From: GCA-2718815 sp963578105
Lineage (GTDB): Bacteria > Planctomycetota > Planctomycetia > Pirellulales > Pirellulaceae
Assembly: GCA_963578105.1 (NCBI GenBank)
Contig: CAUZBP010000015.1
Location: forward strand, 10,508-74,507
Direction of reading: 5' to 3'
Length of the DNA: 64,000 bases
The notes under the pieces are model-generated. The model was not told where the DNA came from. It saw nothing but the letters and a program-made list of their open reading frames with translations, and did no database searches. Shown here piece by piece: positions 17,956 to 27,427 of the stretch (position 1 is its first letter; every line of letters begins with the position of its first letter). The translations under genes and the position numbers were made by a program.

Positions 17956-18948
17956 ATGCCTGCCAATCTCACCGCTCAATATTTGAAAGCGGAGGAACAG
18001 TATCGGCGAGCCCAGAGCCCGGATGAACAACTTCATTGCCTGCAGTTGATGTTGCGTGAGTTGCCCAAGCACAAAGGCACCGACAAGCTGCAAGCTGAAC
18101 TGAAGCAGAAGATCAGCAAGTTAAAGAAGGAACTTGCCGCTCCGGGAAAGGCAGCAAAGCGCAGCTCAGGAGTGCGGATTCCTCGACAAGGGGCTGGCAG
18201 TGTTCTCCTGTTGGGTGGAGTTAACTCCGGCAAGAGCCAACTACTGGTGACTCTCACGCGAGCCAGGCCCGAGGTGGCTCCGTATCCCTTTTCGACGCGT
18301 GAACCATTTCCTGGAATGATGCCCTGGGAAGACGTCATGGTCCAACTCGTCGATACACCGCCGATCACCATGGACTATATGGAATCGTACATGCAGGGCC
18401 TGATTCGTTCCGCTGACCTGGTGCTGTTGCTGGTGGATTTAGGAAATGATAACGGTATTGAACAGTGTCAGGAGGTACTGGATAAACTGGCGACAACCAA
18501 GACTCGACTGGGTCCCGAATCACGTCTCGACGAAAACGACATCGGGCTGTCCTACACCAAAACCTTTCTTGTTCCCAACAAAGCCGACCTGCCGGAAGCA
18601 CCAGAAAGGTTGGAACTGTTACGGGAGCTTTGTCCGTTGCAATTTTCCGAGTTCGTGATCTCGGCCCAGCAAGGAACACAGCTGGAACCGTTGCGGGATG
18701 CCATCTATCAGTCGCTGGATGTCGTGCGGGTCTACTCGAAACTTCCTAACCAAAAAGAACCGGACTACGACCAGCCTTTCACAGTTCGGCGAGGTGGTTC
18801 ACTGCTGGAGGTCGCCCAACAAATTCACAAGGACTACGTACAGAACTTTAAATTTGCCCGCGTGTGGGGAAGTCAAGTTCATGACGGCACCATCGTCAAA
18901 GGTGACTACCTTGTGAATGATCGAGACGTTGTGGAGTTGCACGAATGA
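17956..18948 (+). CDS. TRAFAC GTPase with TGS domain (DRG/Obg-like)
   Basis: A 330-residue protein: a coiled, charged N-terminal region (1-75), a GTPase domain with G1 GGVNSGKS at 87-94, a G3-like VDTPP near 129-133 (DTPP in place of DxxG) and G4 NKAD near 208-211, then a C-terminal TGS domain from about 255 ending in VNDRDVVELHE. This order matches the DRG/Obg group linked to ribosomes and RNA. Its stop overlaps the polX start (ATGA), so the two are translationally coupled. No strong ribosome binding site is seen before the ATG. Confidence 0.85.
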   Translation: MPANLTAQYLKAEEQYRRAQSPDEQLHCLQLMLRELPKHKGTDKLQAELKQKISKLKKELAAPGKAAKRSSGVRIPRQGAGSVLLLGGVNSGKSQLLVTLTRARPEVAPYPFSTREPFPGMMPWEDVMVQLVDTPPITMDYMESYMQGLIRSADLVLLLVDLGNDNGIEQCQEVLDKLATTKTRLGPESRLDENDIGLSYTKTFLVPNKADLPEAPERLELLRELCPLQFSEFVISAQQGTQLEPLRDAIYQSLDVVRVYSKLPNQKEPDYDQPFTVRRGGSLLEVAQQIHKDYVQNFKFARVWGSQVHDGTIVKGDYLVNDRDVVELHE

Positions 18949-20696
18949 CAACCAGCATGACGAATTCCAGAATTGCCGAAACGTTTGAACAGGTTGCGGA
19001 TTTACTTGAATTTCAAGGTTCGAATCCGTTTCGCATTCGTGCGTATCGCAACAGTGCGCGAACGATTCGTGATTTACCCGAACCGATTTCCACTATCCTG
19101 GCTGACAAAAACCGCAAGCTCACTGAAATCGATGGCATTGGAAAAGACCTGGCTCAAAAGTGCGAGCAACTGGTGCAGGAGGGTGCGTTGGAGCAACTGC
19201 AGGAGTTGCTGGAACAGATCCCATCGACGGTTTTGGACCTGCTGCGAGTTCCGAATTTGGGTCCTAAAAAAGCCAAGGTTCTGTATGCGGAGCTGGGGAT
19301 CACGACTTTGGAACAGCTCCGGGCTGCTTGCGAAGAGGGACAGGTGCGGCAACTGAAGGGTTTTGCTGCAAAAACTGAACAGTCGATTCTGCATGGTATT
19401 GAGATTGCTGAGCAGGCCAATCAGAGGATCAAGTGGGTGAAAGCAGATGAAATTGCTCAGCGGCTTGTGGAGCATTTGAAGGCTTGTGCCAGTATTCAAC
19501 GTTTGGAACTGGCTGGCAGTTATCGCCGCGGAAGAGAAACAGTAGGAGATTTGGACGTTCTTGTTGTTTCGGAGAAATCTGACGAGGTAATGGACCGCTT
19601 TGGGGACGTTCCCGACATCGCCCAGATCATTGCCCGAGGTGAAACGAAAATGTCGATCCGTTTGACCACAGGTCTCGCCGTCGATTTGAGGGTGGTGCCC
19701 AAAGAATCTTTCGGAGCGGCTTTACAATACTTTACGGGTTCAAAAAGTCACAACGTTGTGTTACGAGGCATGGCCAAGAAACAGGGCCTCAAGATTAACG
19801 AATATGGTGTGTTCAGGACAGGAAATGGAAAGGAAGAGTATGTTGCCGGTGTCGAAGAAACCGATGTCTATGCCTGCTTGAGTTTGCCCCGGTTCCCGCC
19901 CGAACTGCGAGAAGCCAGACGCGAATTCGAGTGGGCTGCAGAAGGCGCAGTCCCCAGACTGATCGAGTTGTCAGATATCCAGGGCGATCTGCACGCACAC
20001 ACGACTGCCACCGACGGCAAGAGTAGCCTGGAAGAAATGGTGGCGGCTGCCAAATCGCGTGGACTATCTTACCTGGCGATCACCGACCATTCCCAGCGTG
20101 TCAGTATGGCCCGCGGTTTGAACGCCGAACGATTGCTCAAACAGTGGCAAGAGATTGATCATCTCAATGAGTCCCTGGGATCCGAATTCAAAATTCTCAA
20201 AGGTCTGGAATGTGATATCTTGGAGAGCGGTCCCCTTGATTTGCCTGACGAAGTGTTGGCCCAAGGGGATTGGATCATCGCCAGTATCCATTATGGTCAA
20301 AACCAGTCACGGCAGCAGATCACGGATCGTATCCTGGGTGCTTTGGAAAATCCGTTTGTCAGCGCGATTGCACATCCCACGGGCCGCCTGATTAACCGTC
20401 GCGAGCCGTATGAAGTTGATATGGAACAGGTGATGGCGGCTGCGAAGCAGCACGGAAAATTGCTGGAATTGAACGCTAACCCCGCCCGTTTGGATCTGAA
20501 TGACATTCATTGTGCCTTTGCCAAGGCGCAGGGAATTCCCGTGGTCATCAACACCGACGCGCACAGTGAGCCGGGTCTGGACACCATGCGCTATGGCATC
20601 TTGCAAGCGCGTCGAGGAGGTCTTACCAAAGAGAGTGTGGCCAATACTCGTCCCTGGCCGGAGCTTCTCAAGTTAATCGGCGCAGATAGTTCATAA
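18945..20696 (+). CDS. polX: DNA polymerase/3'-5' exonuclease PolX
   Basis: A 583-residue bacterial family X polymerase used in base-excision and gap repair. N-terminal helix-hairpin-helix repeats (ITEIDGIG-like and VPNLGPKKAK) precede the nucleotidyltransferase core, with GSYRRGRETVGDLDV placing catalytic aspartates near 201 and 203. The C-terminal PHP domain begins near 345 with HAHTTATDG and continues through AITDHSQ and NTDAHSEP, giving the metal ligands of the exonuclease or AP-site activity. Length and domain order are normal. It overlaps the TGS GTPase gene by four bases. Confidence 0.95.
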   Translation: MTTSMTNSRIAETFEQVADLLEFQGSNPFRIRAYRNSARTIRDLPEPISTILADKNRKLTEIDGIGKDLAQKCEQLVQEGALEQLQELLEQIPSTVLDLLRVPNLGPKKAKVLYAELGITTLEQLRAACEEGQVRQLKGFAAKTEQSILHGIEIAEQANQRIKWVKADEIAQRLVEHLKACASIQRLELAGSYRRGRETVGDLDVLVVSEKSDEVMDRFGDVPDIAQIIARGETKMSIRLTTGLAVDLRVVPKESFGAALQYFTGSKSHNVVLRGMAKKQGLKINEYGVFRTGNGKEEYVAGVEETDVYACLSLPRFPPELREARREFEWAAEGAVPRLIELSDIQGDLHAHTTATDGKSSLEEMVAAAKSRGLSYLAITDHSQRVSMARGLNAERLLKQWQEIDHLNESLGSEFKILKGLECDILESGPLDLPDEVLAQGDWIIASIHYGQNQSRQQITDRILGALENPFVSAIAHPTGRLINRREPYEVDMEQVMAAAKQHGKLLELNANPARLDLNDIHCAFAKAQGIPVVINTDAHSEPGLDTMRYGILQARRGGLTKESVANTRPWPELLKLIGADSS

Positions 20697-20824
20697 CGGG
20701 ACGGACCAGCGATCCTGCACCAGGTTACGGACCATTTTTTTGGCGGCAGTCAAACCGGCATGACCAAACAGTCCAGCTGATCTGTGGTACCGAGCACGAG
20801 GACTCGTTGGGGTTTTGCGACTGG

Positions 20825-22021
20825 TTAATCGGAGTTGATATCCGCCATGTAGACTCGGGTGTTCGCCCCGTCCATATTGTCCATCCGGAAGTACACAAAC
20901 CGTCCGGTACAGCTGAGTCTGGCACCGGACTGGGTGTAGTGGTTGGATTCGGGGGCTGGTGGGATCACCAACGTCTTTGCTTTCCAGGGGTTGGTGGCGG
21001 TAGTGTCGATTTTGAAAATGCCGTTTGGATTCGCAAGCAGTAGCCATCTGCCAGACACGCTTGGCGTCAGGCCGTCGCCCAGCATGGTCAGGGTGTCCTT
21101 CACCGGGTCCCATGCGGCCACCCCTCCAGCGCGCCCCTGGTATTGAATGTTGTAGGCGTACATGTAAATCTTTTCATCGAACATCGTGATCATCGACGGA
21201 TTCTGAACGTTCTTCTCGGTATACATCGAAAGTGGTAGTGCTTTTGTCTTTGCCCTGCCGTCCGCGTTAAAACTGCCGTCCCAGTAGTAGCTGGTTGCAC
21301 GGACGCAATCATGACTGCCGAAGATCCAGGTCATGGTGCCGTTTCGAGTCTGGGGTCCGCGATTGTAGAGCCACGAATTTTTCGGGTCTGCACCCACGTC
21401 GCAGGAACTGGCGTGGATCAGTTGGAAGCTCTCATCAGTCAGGTTCAAGTAATATACGTTGGCGTCGAGAATGTTGCCCCGGGGCCGCTTGTAGCCGATG
21501 ACGCCGAACCCGTTGCTGTCGTCATTGCCCACGGACATCTGACCGAGCGACATGCCGTCAGGCAGGTCGTAGATTTTCGCATCTTCCGGGTTGGTGATCT
21601 CACGCAGGATCAACTGGTCACGTGCGCCATTTTCCCGAATATACGCCACGTACCGGTCATTGACCGCTACCTGCCCGGACTTGTAATGCAGGTGCCCCCA
21701 CACGATCTGGATTCCAGTCTTCGCGTCGTTGGCAAGGAGTTCCAGTTTCTGTGTTTTCGTGTCGTATAAATAAATCCGGGTAGTGCCGGGCTTGGCCGCA
21801 ACGATCGCGGCATAACGCCCGCAGATTGAGAGGTGCAACGGCCGGAATCCGGCGGTCTCACTCATGACCAGTACCGGCTCTTTCAGGAGCGGATAGGTTT
21901 CGGACGGTTTAGCAGGTGTTGCTGCCGCAGCGGGTTCTGCAGATCGGGCCGGACCAGAGATGGTTGTTGAAAAAAATGTTACCAAAGAGAGTGAGATCAC
22001 TGACAAGGTCCGCTGCTTCAT
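20825..22021 (-). CDS. secreted beta-propeller protein of unknown function
   Basis: A 398-residue exported protein with a signal peptide ending near ARSAEP, followed by propeller-like blades. The repeated form is a strand, then IYLYDTKTQKLELL, LILREITNPEDAKIYDL or VAAWDPVKDTLTML, each resembling TolB/WD40-type blades. There is no enzyme motif, so it is more likely a binding or scaffold protein. GGAGCAACC precedes the ATG. The family is not recognised beyond fold. It is convergent with polX. Confidence 0.7.
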   Translation of the reverse strand: MKQRTLSVISLSLVTFFSTTISGPARSAEPAAAATPAKPSETYPLLKEPVLVMSETAGFRPLHLSICGRYAAIVAAKPGTTRIYLYDTKTQKLELLANDAKTGIQIVWGHLHYKSGQVAVNDRYVAYIRENGARDQLILREITNPEDAKIYDLPDGMSLGQMSVGNDDSNGFGVIGYKRPRGNILDANVYYLNLTDESFQLIHASSCDVGADPKNSWLYNRGPQTRNGTMTWIFGSHDCVRATSYYWDGSFNADGRAKTKALPLSMYTEKNVQNPSMITMFDEKIYMYAYNIQYQGRAGGVAAWDPVKDTLTMLGDGLTPSVSGRWLLLANPNGIFKIDTTATNPWKAKTLVIPPAPESNHYTQSGARLSCTGRFVYFRMDNMDGANTRVYMADINSD

Positions 22022-22202
22022 GGTTGCTCCAGGGGTCTGTACCGGGGACGCAGGAAGAAAAAGATTTACAAATGTGGGAACTGGTGGCTCCTTGTCGTCC
22101 GTTGAACTGTTTGCTCCCAGCAGGTTTCTCCTTTATACTCGCTGTTTTCTTTGGTCGAGTAAACCGTTGGACGGATTAACACTGGACGAATCAGAATAAA
22201 TT

Positions 22203-22331
22203 GTCGGTGATGAAATCGAGCGCACCGTACGCTGGTAGAACGGAAGTGATGTAAGTCGGCTGGCGGGCGACCCTGTGCGACTGAGGTTCCGGATGAAGGA
22301 CGCGGACCTGTATTCCATCAAATTCTGCTAG
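22203..22331 (+). pseudogene. remnant of glycosidase-like C-terminal domain
   Basis: A 42-codon reading frame, ending in TAG at 22329, translates into VGDEIERTVRW, an in-frame TAG at 22236-22238, then NGSDVSRLAGDPVRLRF and MKDADLYSIKF. This closely matches the last 45 residues of the intact glycosidase-like protein at 25342-26709 (SLAGKPVRLRM, ADLYSMRF). The upstream part of the gene is absent. It is a decayed fragment on the opposite strand to the intact copy. Confidence 0.75.
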
Positions 22332-22502
22332 ATGTGAACGCGATGGAATGTCCGGCATTGGAACCACCATCCGCACCTCTGCAAAGGCCGCTGCGTGAAG
22401 GTTTCGCCCGGCGGAGCAGGAAAGACAATTCCGTGAGACGGTGATCACTGACCTAGTGACCAAACAGTTTTTGGGCGATCACAACTTATCAGGAGGGCTA
22501 CG

Positions 22503-24464
22503 ATGTATCACACCAAAAAAATCACGGTGGAATATGCCGGACTCGGGATCGAACGGCTGTCGTGCGTTCTTATGGTTTGTGCACTGCTGCCGTTTCAACT
22601 GTGTAGCGCCAATCCTCCTGAAGCCGCGTTAGCTATCATGCAGACGGAGATCGTCGAGGGACTGAACAGCCGTGGTGTGCGGGAACAATTCAACAGTTAC
22701 CAGGCGCATGCGACAGCCGGTCTGACCAATACGGCTGGCGACCGGTGCCGTATGAGCTACTTCGATTGGATGCTGCGTCATCAGTTGGAGGCTCCGGCAG
22801 ACGCGGAAAAATTCACCGGTCGGTTGCATCAGGTGCTCAGTGGCAAAGACCTTGATCTGTCCAGTTGCCTGACAATAATGTCGAAGAAATTGGACACCAA
22901 AGCACCGTCGGCCCGGACCTACCCGGTAGAATCGCCTGAGGCTGCAACGGCTGCCGTTGCAGATTGTCTGGCAGCAGCTCGAGCACAATGGCAGCGTGCG
23001 ATCGATCCACTCACCGAAGAACAGCTCACACTGCTGCGCAGCAGCTTGTACCGAGTCTCAACGGCCACAATCACCGCCGGCGCGTATACCTGGCCCGAAC
23101 AGGCGGCCGGCGTCACGATGTGCGATGCAATGTCAATGATGAACCGCCAGGCACTGCTTGCCAGTGCCAACGAACTGGCGCCCTTGGCGGACCCGCGGTT
23201 GATGAAAGCACTTATGCAGTGCAAGGAATCCAGAGTCCCTGAGATCGACGGAGTTCAGGGGGAATTGTTGAGCCTGATCGAGACACCTGCCGGCAATATT
23301 CTGATTGGCGGTGGCGGCGATAATACCTACGAGCTCGATAAATTGTCCACGGTTGCCGTCGTCATCGACGTGGCGGGTGCTGACACCTATCTCGAGGGCA
23401 CAGTGAGCGAGTCCCGGCCGGTTCTGGTGGTCCTGGATCTGGCTGGAAACGACCGTTACACCGGCAGCCAGCCCGGCATCCAAGGTAGTGCCATCGTTGG
23501 TGTGTCCTTGCTGGTGGACTTTTCCGGCAACGATCAATATGACGCGGTGGACGTCGCTCAGGGCACTTGTCTGGCGGGGGTGGGCATGTTGGTGGACTGG
23601 TCGGGCACCGATTCGTATCGTGCCATGCGGCGAGCCCAAGGCAGTGCTACGGGCGGCGTCGGTATGCTGGTGGACCGCGACGGCAACGACACTTATCATG
23701 CCTCCCTCTATGCACAGGGATTCGGCGGGCCGTTGGGTTTCGGGTTGATTGAGGACACCGCTGGTGATGACCACTACTACGCGGGCGGCGTCAATCCCGA
23801 CAGCTATGGCGACTCGCCCGGCTACGCGGGCTGGTCCCAGGGGATGGGAGCTGGACCCCGCGGGATCGCCAACGGTGGGGTAGGTGTGATGCTTGACGGT
23901 GGGGGGGATGATGTTTACGAGTGCGACTACTTTTCCCACGGAGCCGGATATTGGTTTGCAGTCGGCTTGGCTCGTGATTTTGGCGGCAATGACCAGCGGC
24001 TCGGTTCGACGGTCGAGGGTTTTGACGGCGGTGTTCGCGGCGAGCCCCGGTTTCTTCGCTACGGCGTAGGTTTCGGGGTACACTACGCGGTGGGTCTGAT
24101 CTTTGACGACGGTGGCGATGATGTGTACGTGGCCAATCACGCCGGACCGGCGTTCGCCTACGACATTTCGCTGGGGGGGATTTTTGATTTCGGTGGCAAC
24201 GACACATTCTCCCCGACCGGCATTGGTCAGGGCGCGGTTGCTGCCAATGGCTTTGCCATCCTTTTCTCGCAGGGGGGTGATGACGACTACCAAGGCGGTG
24301 GCCAGGGAAACGGTGCGGCCGGGTCCCCTGGAAACTTCGGTTTTTTGATCGACTATGGAGGCAACGACCAGTACGGCAACGAAAAGAACAACGACGTCTA
24401 CCTGGAGCGATCCAGCCCGACAGGATTCCTCATCGATCGTTCCGAGGTTCCTGAACCAAAGTAG
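22503..24464 (+). CDS. large secreted protein with GND-type repeats
   Basis: A 653-residue protein with a signal-like hydrophobic stretch at about 18-37 (LSCVLMVCALLPFQLC) and a helical region to about 255. Some thirteen copies follow of a short motif of the form (G/A/S)G(N/D/T)DxY, such as GNDRY, GNDQY, GTDSY, GNDTY, GDDVY and GNDTF, spaced roughly 25-40 residues apart and alternating with hydrophobic strands such as GVGMLVD. The pattern recalls calcium-binding RTX-type repeats but does not follow the nonapeptide. A repeated beta-solenoid or beta-roll with bound cations is plausible. The ATG has an excellent AGGAGGG eight bases upstream. Confidence 0.75.
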   Translation: MYHTKKITVEYAGLGIERLSCVLMVCALLPFQLCSANPPEAALAIMQTEIVEGLNSRGVREQFNSYQAHATAGLTNTAGDRCRMSYFDWMLRHQLEAPADAEKFTGRLHQVLSGKDLDLSSCLTIMSKKLDTKAPSARTYPVESPEAATAAVADCLAAARAQWQRAIDPLTEEQLTLLRSSLYRVSTATITAGAYTWPEQAAGVTMCDAMSMMNRQALLASANELAPLADPRLMKALMQCKESRVPEIDGVQGELLSLIETPAGNILIGGGGDNTYELDKLSTVAVVIDVAGADTYLEGTVSESRPVLVVLDLAGNDRYTGSQPGIQGSAIVGVSLLVDFSGNDQYDAVDVAQGTCLAGVGMLVDWSGTDSYRAMRRAQGSATGGVGMLVDRDGNDTYHASLYAQGFGGPLGFGLIEDTAGDDHYYAGGVNPDSYGDSPGYAGWSQGMGAGPRGIANGGVGVMLDGGGDDVYECDYFSHGAGYWFAVGLARDFGGNDQRLGSTVEGFDGGVRGEPRFLRYGVGFGVHYAVGLIFDDGGDDVYVANHAGPAFAYDISLGGIFDFGGNDTFSPTGIGQGAVAANGFAILFSQGGDDDYQGGGQGNGAAGSPGNFGFLIDYGGNDQYGNEKNNDVYLERSSPTGFLIDRSEVPEPK

Positions 24465-24511
24465 TTGTGTTGCCTTGGGACAGTGATCGCATCAATCTGG
24501 TCCTGGCAAGC

Positions 24512-25291
24512 TCAGGATCGTAAGCGGATCACTTGATTGTGCGCGTCCCAGCGAACCGACCGGGCATAATGATAGACGTCAACGCCTGCAGCGACCGGCA
24601 CAGGCTCACGCACAATGAATTCCACCCAGTCGGGATGATTGAAGGCGGCAAAGGCCAGTTCCATCCCGGAGATCAACTCGTCCGGTTCGAGCTCCAGGTC
24701 GGGCAGCAGGACAGGTCCTGTATCTGTTTGGTAGACCCAGTCACGCTGATTGGCATTCATCGTCTTGACCGGATACGTCAGAGTGACCGTGTAACGTGGA
24801 GTAGATAACCGGGTCGTGGCCACCAGCGATTCGTTGGTCAGTGTCGCTTCGACGACCTCCTGGTCAGACTGGAGCAACTCTCCCTGAGCGTACACAATTT
24901 CGACTCCTCCATCGTCAAATGCTTCCGCGATGACGCCTACTTGTCGTTCAGGCTGTTTCTCTGATTTCGGTGGGTAAAAGTTGACAGACTGGCCGACCTG
25001 AGCATAGGTCTTGAGGTTCATGAATTTTGTGCGACCATAGATCGGTATGAAATCGGCATTGGGTTGCAACCAGAGATCACGTTTCGCACCGACCACCTCG
25101 GCCTTGCAACTGGCGCCCAGGGAGAAATCTTCCCGATAACCTTGTGCATCTTCGATCGTGCACACACATTCGAGACGAATGCGCACAGCGTTCAATGTAT
25201 ACGGTGGTTTGTGGCTGGCGGTGCATGACGGTTTCTTTGTCCAATCGGTGCAAAAGGTTAGAAACGATCGGGAAAAATCAACGGTTTGCAT
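24512..25291 (-). CDS. hypothetical protein, conserved TYPVKTMN motif
   Basis: A 259-residue protein of no recognised family. It has no signal peptide and is largely beta by pattern. A segment near 170-178 reads TYPVKTMN, which recurs in a decayed fragment at 34321-34578, so this family has at least two members in the window. A strong Shine-Dalgarno (AAAGGAGT) lies about nine bases before the ATG at 25291. It lies just downstream of the glycosidase-like gene on the same strand, with 50 bp between them. Confidence 0.6.
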   Translation of the reverse strand: MQTVDFSRSFLTFCTDWTKKPSCTASHKPPYTLNAVRIRLECVCTIEDAQGYREDFSLGASCKAEVVGAKRDLWLQPNADFIPIYGRTKFMNLKTYAQVGQSVNFYPPKSEKQPERQVGVIAEAFDDGGVEIVYAQGELLQSDQEVVEATLTNESLVATTRLSTPRYTVTLTYPVKTMNANQRDWVYQTDTGPVLLPDLELEPDELISGMELAFAAFNHPDWVEFIVREPVPVAAGVDVYHYARSVRWDAHNQVIRLRS

Positions 25292-25341
25292 GTTTTCTAC
25301 GACTCCTTTTTTTAACCCGCGTTGATAGTTGCTAACGTGAC

Positions 25342-26709
25342 TTAATGTGTTCCGACTTCATGAAATCGCATCGAATACAAATCGGCCTCCGTCATCACCA
25401 TTCGTAGACGGACCGGTTTGCCAGCGAGTGATCGGATGTCGTTTCCGTTTTTCCAGCTGACGGTGCGGCTGATGTGGTCACCGACAATCGTGACGCATTC
25501 CTGCAGACGGTAACCGGGGATCGGTTTTCCTCTGGGATCCTGGATTTCAACCTGGACCTGACCGGCTGCACTGGTGGCATAGTTGATCTCCAACTGTCTG
25601 CCGTTGAAGCGAATCGGCTTGGTCAGCAGTTCTCCCTGTTCGTGTGACGCGTGGACTGAGGAGAAGCCGTCAGTACGGAGCACATACCGCCGTTCGCGCA
25701 CATAGAGGGACATCTCGTCCGTTCCGGTAGGAATCACCCCCCAGGCGGCATAGTTGGAGCGGTTGCCCCACTTGGCCGGATCAAGTCCCGGTCGGATGAA
25801 TGCCTGGAGAAAGGTGCGCTGATATCGGTTTCCTCCTCGTGAGGTCATGAACATGACGTCTGTGGATGAGCCGCGGTCCGGTAGAAATCGGGTGGGCAGA
25901 GCGATGTAGATGTGGGGTGCGCGAAAGTATGGATGCGTGCCGCTGGTGTAGAGATGTTCGCCCGGCAGATTAGGGTCGGTGGCCACCGGTCGGGACCAGT
26001 GGATGAAGTCCATGGATGTGGTGCGGCTGATGGTGCGCAGTCTGCCGTGTGATGTGGCCCAGGTGCGAAAGTAGCAGACGTAACGTTGTTCGATTTCGGA
26101 CCAGAAGGCCACATTCTGGGAATCGAAGGCAAATGGCTCGTGGATGATCACATGGTTGTCTTGGAATTTCTTCCAGTGAATGCCATCGGCGGAAAAAAAA
26201 GCGTGCAGTCCGCCTCCCTTGTGGACGCCTGCCAGAGCCTTGAATCGATGTGATTGGGATACCCCTGGTCGCTGGTCGAGGAAGGGGCTGAAGTTATGGG
26301 CGATCCACTTGGTGTTGGTAATGATCACGTTGTTGTCACGTGAACCGTCGACCTCAACCAATCCAAGGTTAGGAGCCGTCCAATGGATTCCGTCTTTGCT
26401 TTCCCAGTAACGGGTGGTTTCGCGATCTTCCCCATCGAACGCAGCATCCCCACCACGATCATAGCGACGGAACAGGTTGCCCTCTTTGATGACGGTGGCA
26501 TAGTGTCCAGCAGGTGTACCCGGCACGAGAGGCGTGATCCTTGGCTCGTGAAGCTTCATTTGCAGGTTGTCGAGTTGGTCGATCAGGTAATGGTCGACAA
26601 ACAATTCCCTGCGGCTTCCGATGTCGATTGCATTCTCCGCAGCAGTGGTCGAAAGGAAAAGGAGAAACAAGGAAATCCAAGTCATAGAGATGGTGAATAG
26701 TGGACGCAT
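25342..26709 (-). CDS. secreted glycoside hydrolase-like protein (GH32/43/62-type propeller)
   Basis: About 455 residues from the ATG at 26709, chosen because it directly opens a signal peptide (MRPLFTISMTWISLFLLFLS); upstream in-frame codons to 26856 look non-coding. After cleavage, IDIGSRRELFVDHYLID begins a planctomycete protein group related to five-bladed GH32/GH43 folds: YWESKDGIHWTAP, FFSADGIHWKKF and TSMDFIHWSRP are repeated blade motifs. The C-terminal 90 residues are a separate beta domain (VQVEIQDPRGKPIPGY to LAGKPVRLRM) found also in two decayed copies nearby. Sugar specificity is unknown and catalytic acids cannot be assigned with confidence. Confidence 0.75.
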   Translation of the reverse strand: MRPLFTISMTWISLFLLFLSTTAAENAIDIGSRRELFVDHYLIDQLDNLQMKLHEPRITPLVPGTPAGHYATVIKEGNLFRRYDRGGDAAFDGEDRETTRYWESKDGIHWTAPNLGLVEVDGSRDNNVIITNTKWIAHNFSPFLDQRPGVSQSHRFKALAGVHKGGGLHAFFSADGIHWKKFQDNHVIIHEPFAFDSQNVAFWSEIEQRYVCYFRTWATSHGRLRTISRTTSMDFIHWSRPVATDPNLPGEHLYTSGTHPYFRAPHIYIALPTRFLPDRGSSTDVMFMTSRGGNRYQRTFLQAFIRPGLDPAKWGNRSNYAAWGVIPTGTDEMSLYVRERRYVLRTDGFSSVHASHEQGELLTKPIRFNGRQLEINYATSAAGQVQVEIQDPRGKPIPGYRLQECVTIVGDHISRTVSWKNGNDIRSLAGKPVRLRMVMTEADLYSMRFHEVGTH

Positions 26710-26833
26710 CGATGACTTTCTTTCTGTGGAAGCAGTTGAGCCGGTTTTTAAGCCGCTGCCGTCTTTGGCGAGTTGTACCCGGGTGTAAACCATACGCTGC
26801 CAATTGTGTGGCACTCCGGCTGAGACCATTGTT

Positions 26834-27095
26834 TCAATCGACGAACTGAAATGCATACAACTTGCATTTCTGCATCCGGAAGCGAATTTTAATCAGTTTA
26901 CCAGCCAACTGCCTAACGTCCGAGCGGGGCTTCCAGTGGACCGGCATGCGGACGGAGTTGCCGTTCACCGGCACGGTTTCATGACGCGAAAATTCTGCAA
27001 TCGGCTGGCCATCCTGATCAAGCAGTTCGGCGACCACCGAGCCACCACCGCTCGTGTTCACATTTAATTCCAGGCGGGATTTTGTCGGGGCGTTA
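26834..27095 (-). pseudogene. second remnant of the glycosidase-like C-terminal domain
   Basis: On the minus strand, an open frame reads RLELNVNTSGGG, then VVAELLDQDGQPIAEF and SDVRQLAGKLIKIRFRM, ending LYAFQFVD and stop. This is homologous throughout to the end of the neighbouring intact protein (QVQVEIQDPRGKPI, DIRSLAGKPVRLRM, LYSMRF) but more diverged than the copy at 22203. The N-terminal propeller is missing upstream. It lies immediately upstream of the intact gene in the same orientation, as expected for a decayed tandem duplicate or a recombination scar. Confidence 0.7.
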
Positions 27096-27172
27096 TGACC
27101 TGTTGTATTACATCGAAGCGCGTGTTCCAGGGGGCGGCCGACTCTGGCCAGCCTGGGAAACGGAGATGCCTT

Positions 27173-27235
27173 ACGTGGTAGTCCCTGTGAAACACGTGGT
27201 AGTCCCTGTGAAACACGTGGTAGTCCCTGTGAAAC
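27173..27235. repeat. three exact 21-bp tandem repeats
   Basis: The unit ACGTGGTAGTCCCTGTGAAAC occurs three times without a mismatch, head to tail. The surrounding 27096-27427 spacer holds no gene. Three spacer-free copies are a short tandem repeat, not a CRISPR array. Confidence 0.95.
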
Positions 27236-27427
27236 ACTGAGCGGGTCAATCGAGCGAAAAGTTCAGCCCATCAGCTTGATCTCGTCTCGATGGCAATGTG
27301 GACTGTCGGCCACGCGCTACAGGAATCCCCGCGATAGCGATCAACCGCAGGCTTCGTCCATCTGGCCGCGACAGCGACGAAGCGACAAGCCCAGCGATAC
27401 CAGATTTCCAACACGAAGATTGGACGG

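Noticed and set aside
23133..24293. Long frame of 386 codons on the minus strand under the GND-repeat gene.
   Set aside because: It mirrors the repetitive coding DNA of the plus-strand gene, has no start signal or recognisable domain, and the plus gene has an excellent Shine-Dalgarno.
27173..27235. CRISPR array.
   Set aside because: There are no spacers between the three units and no cas genes in the window.
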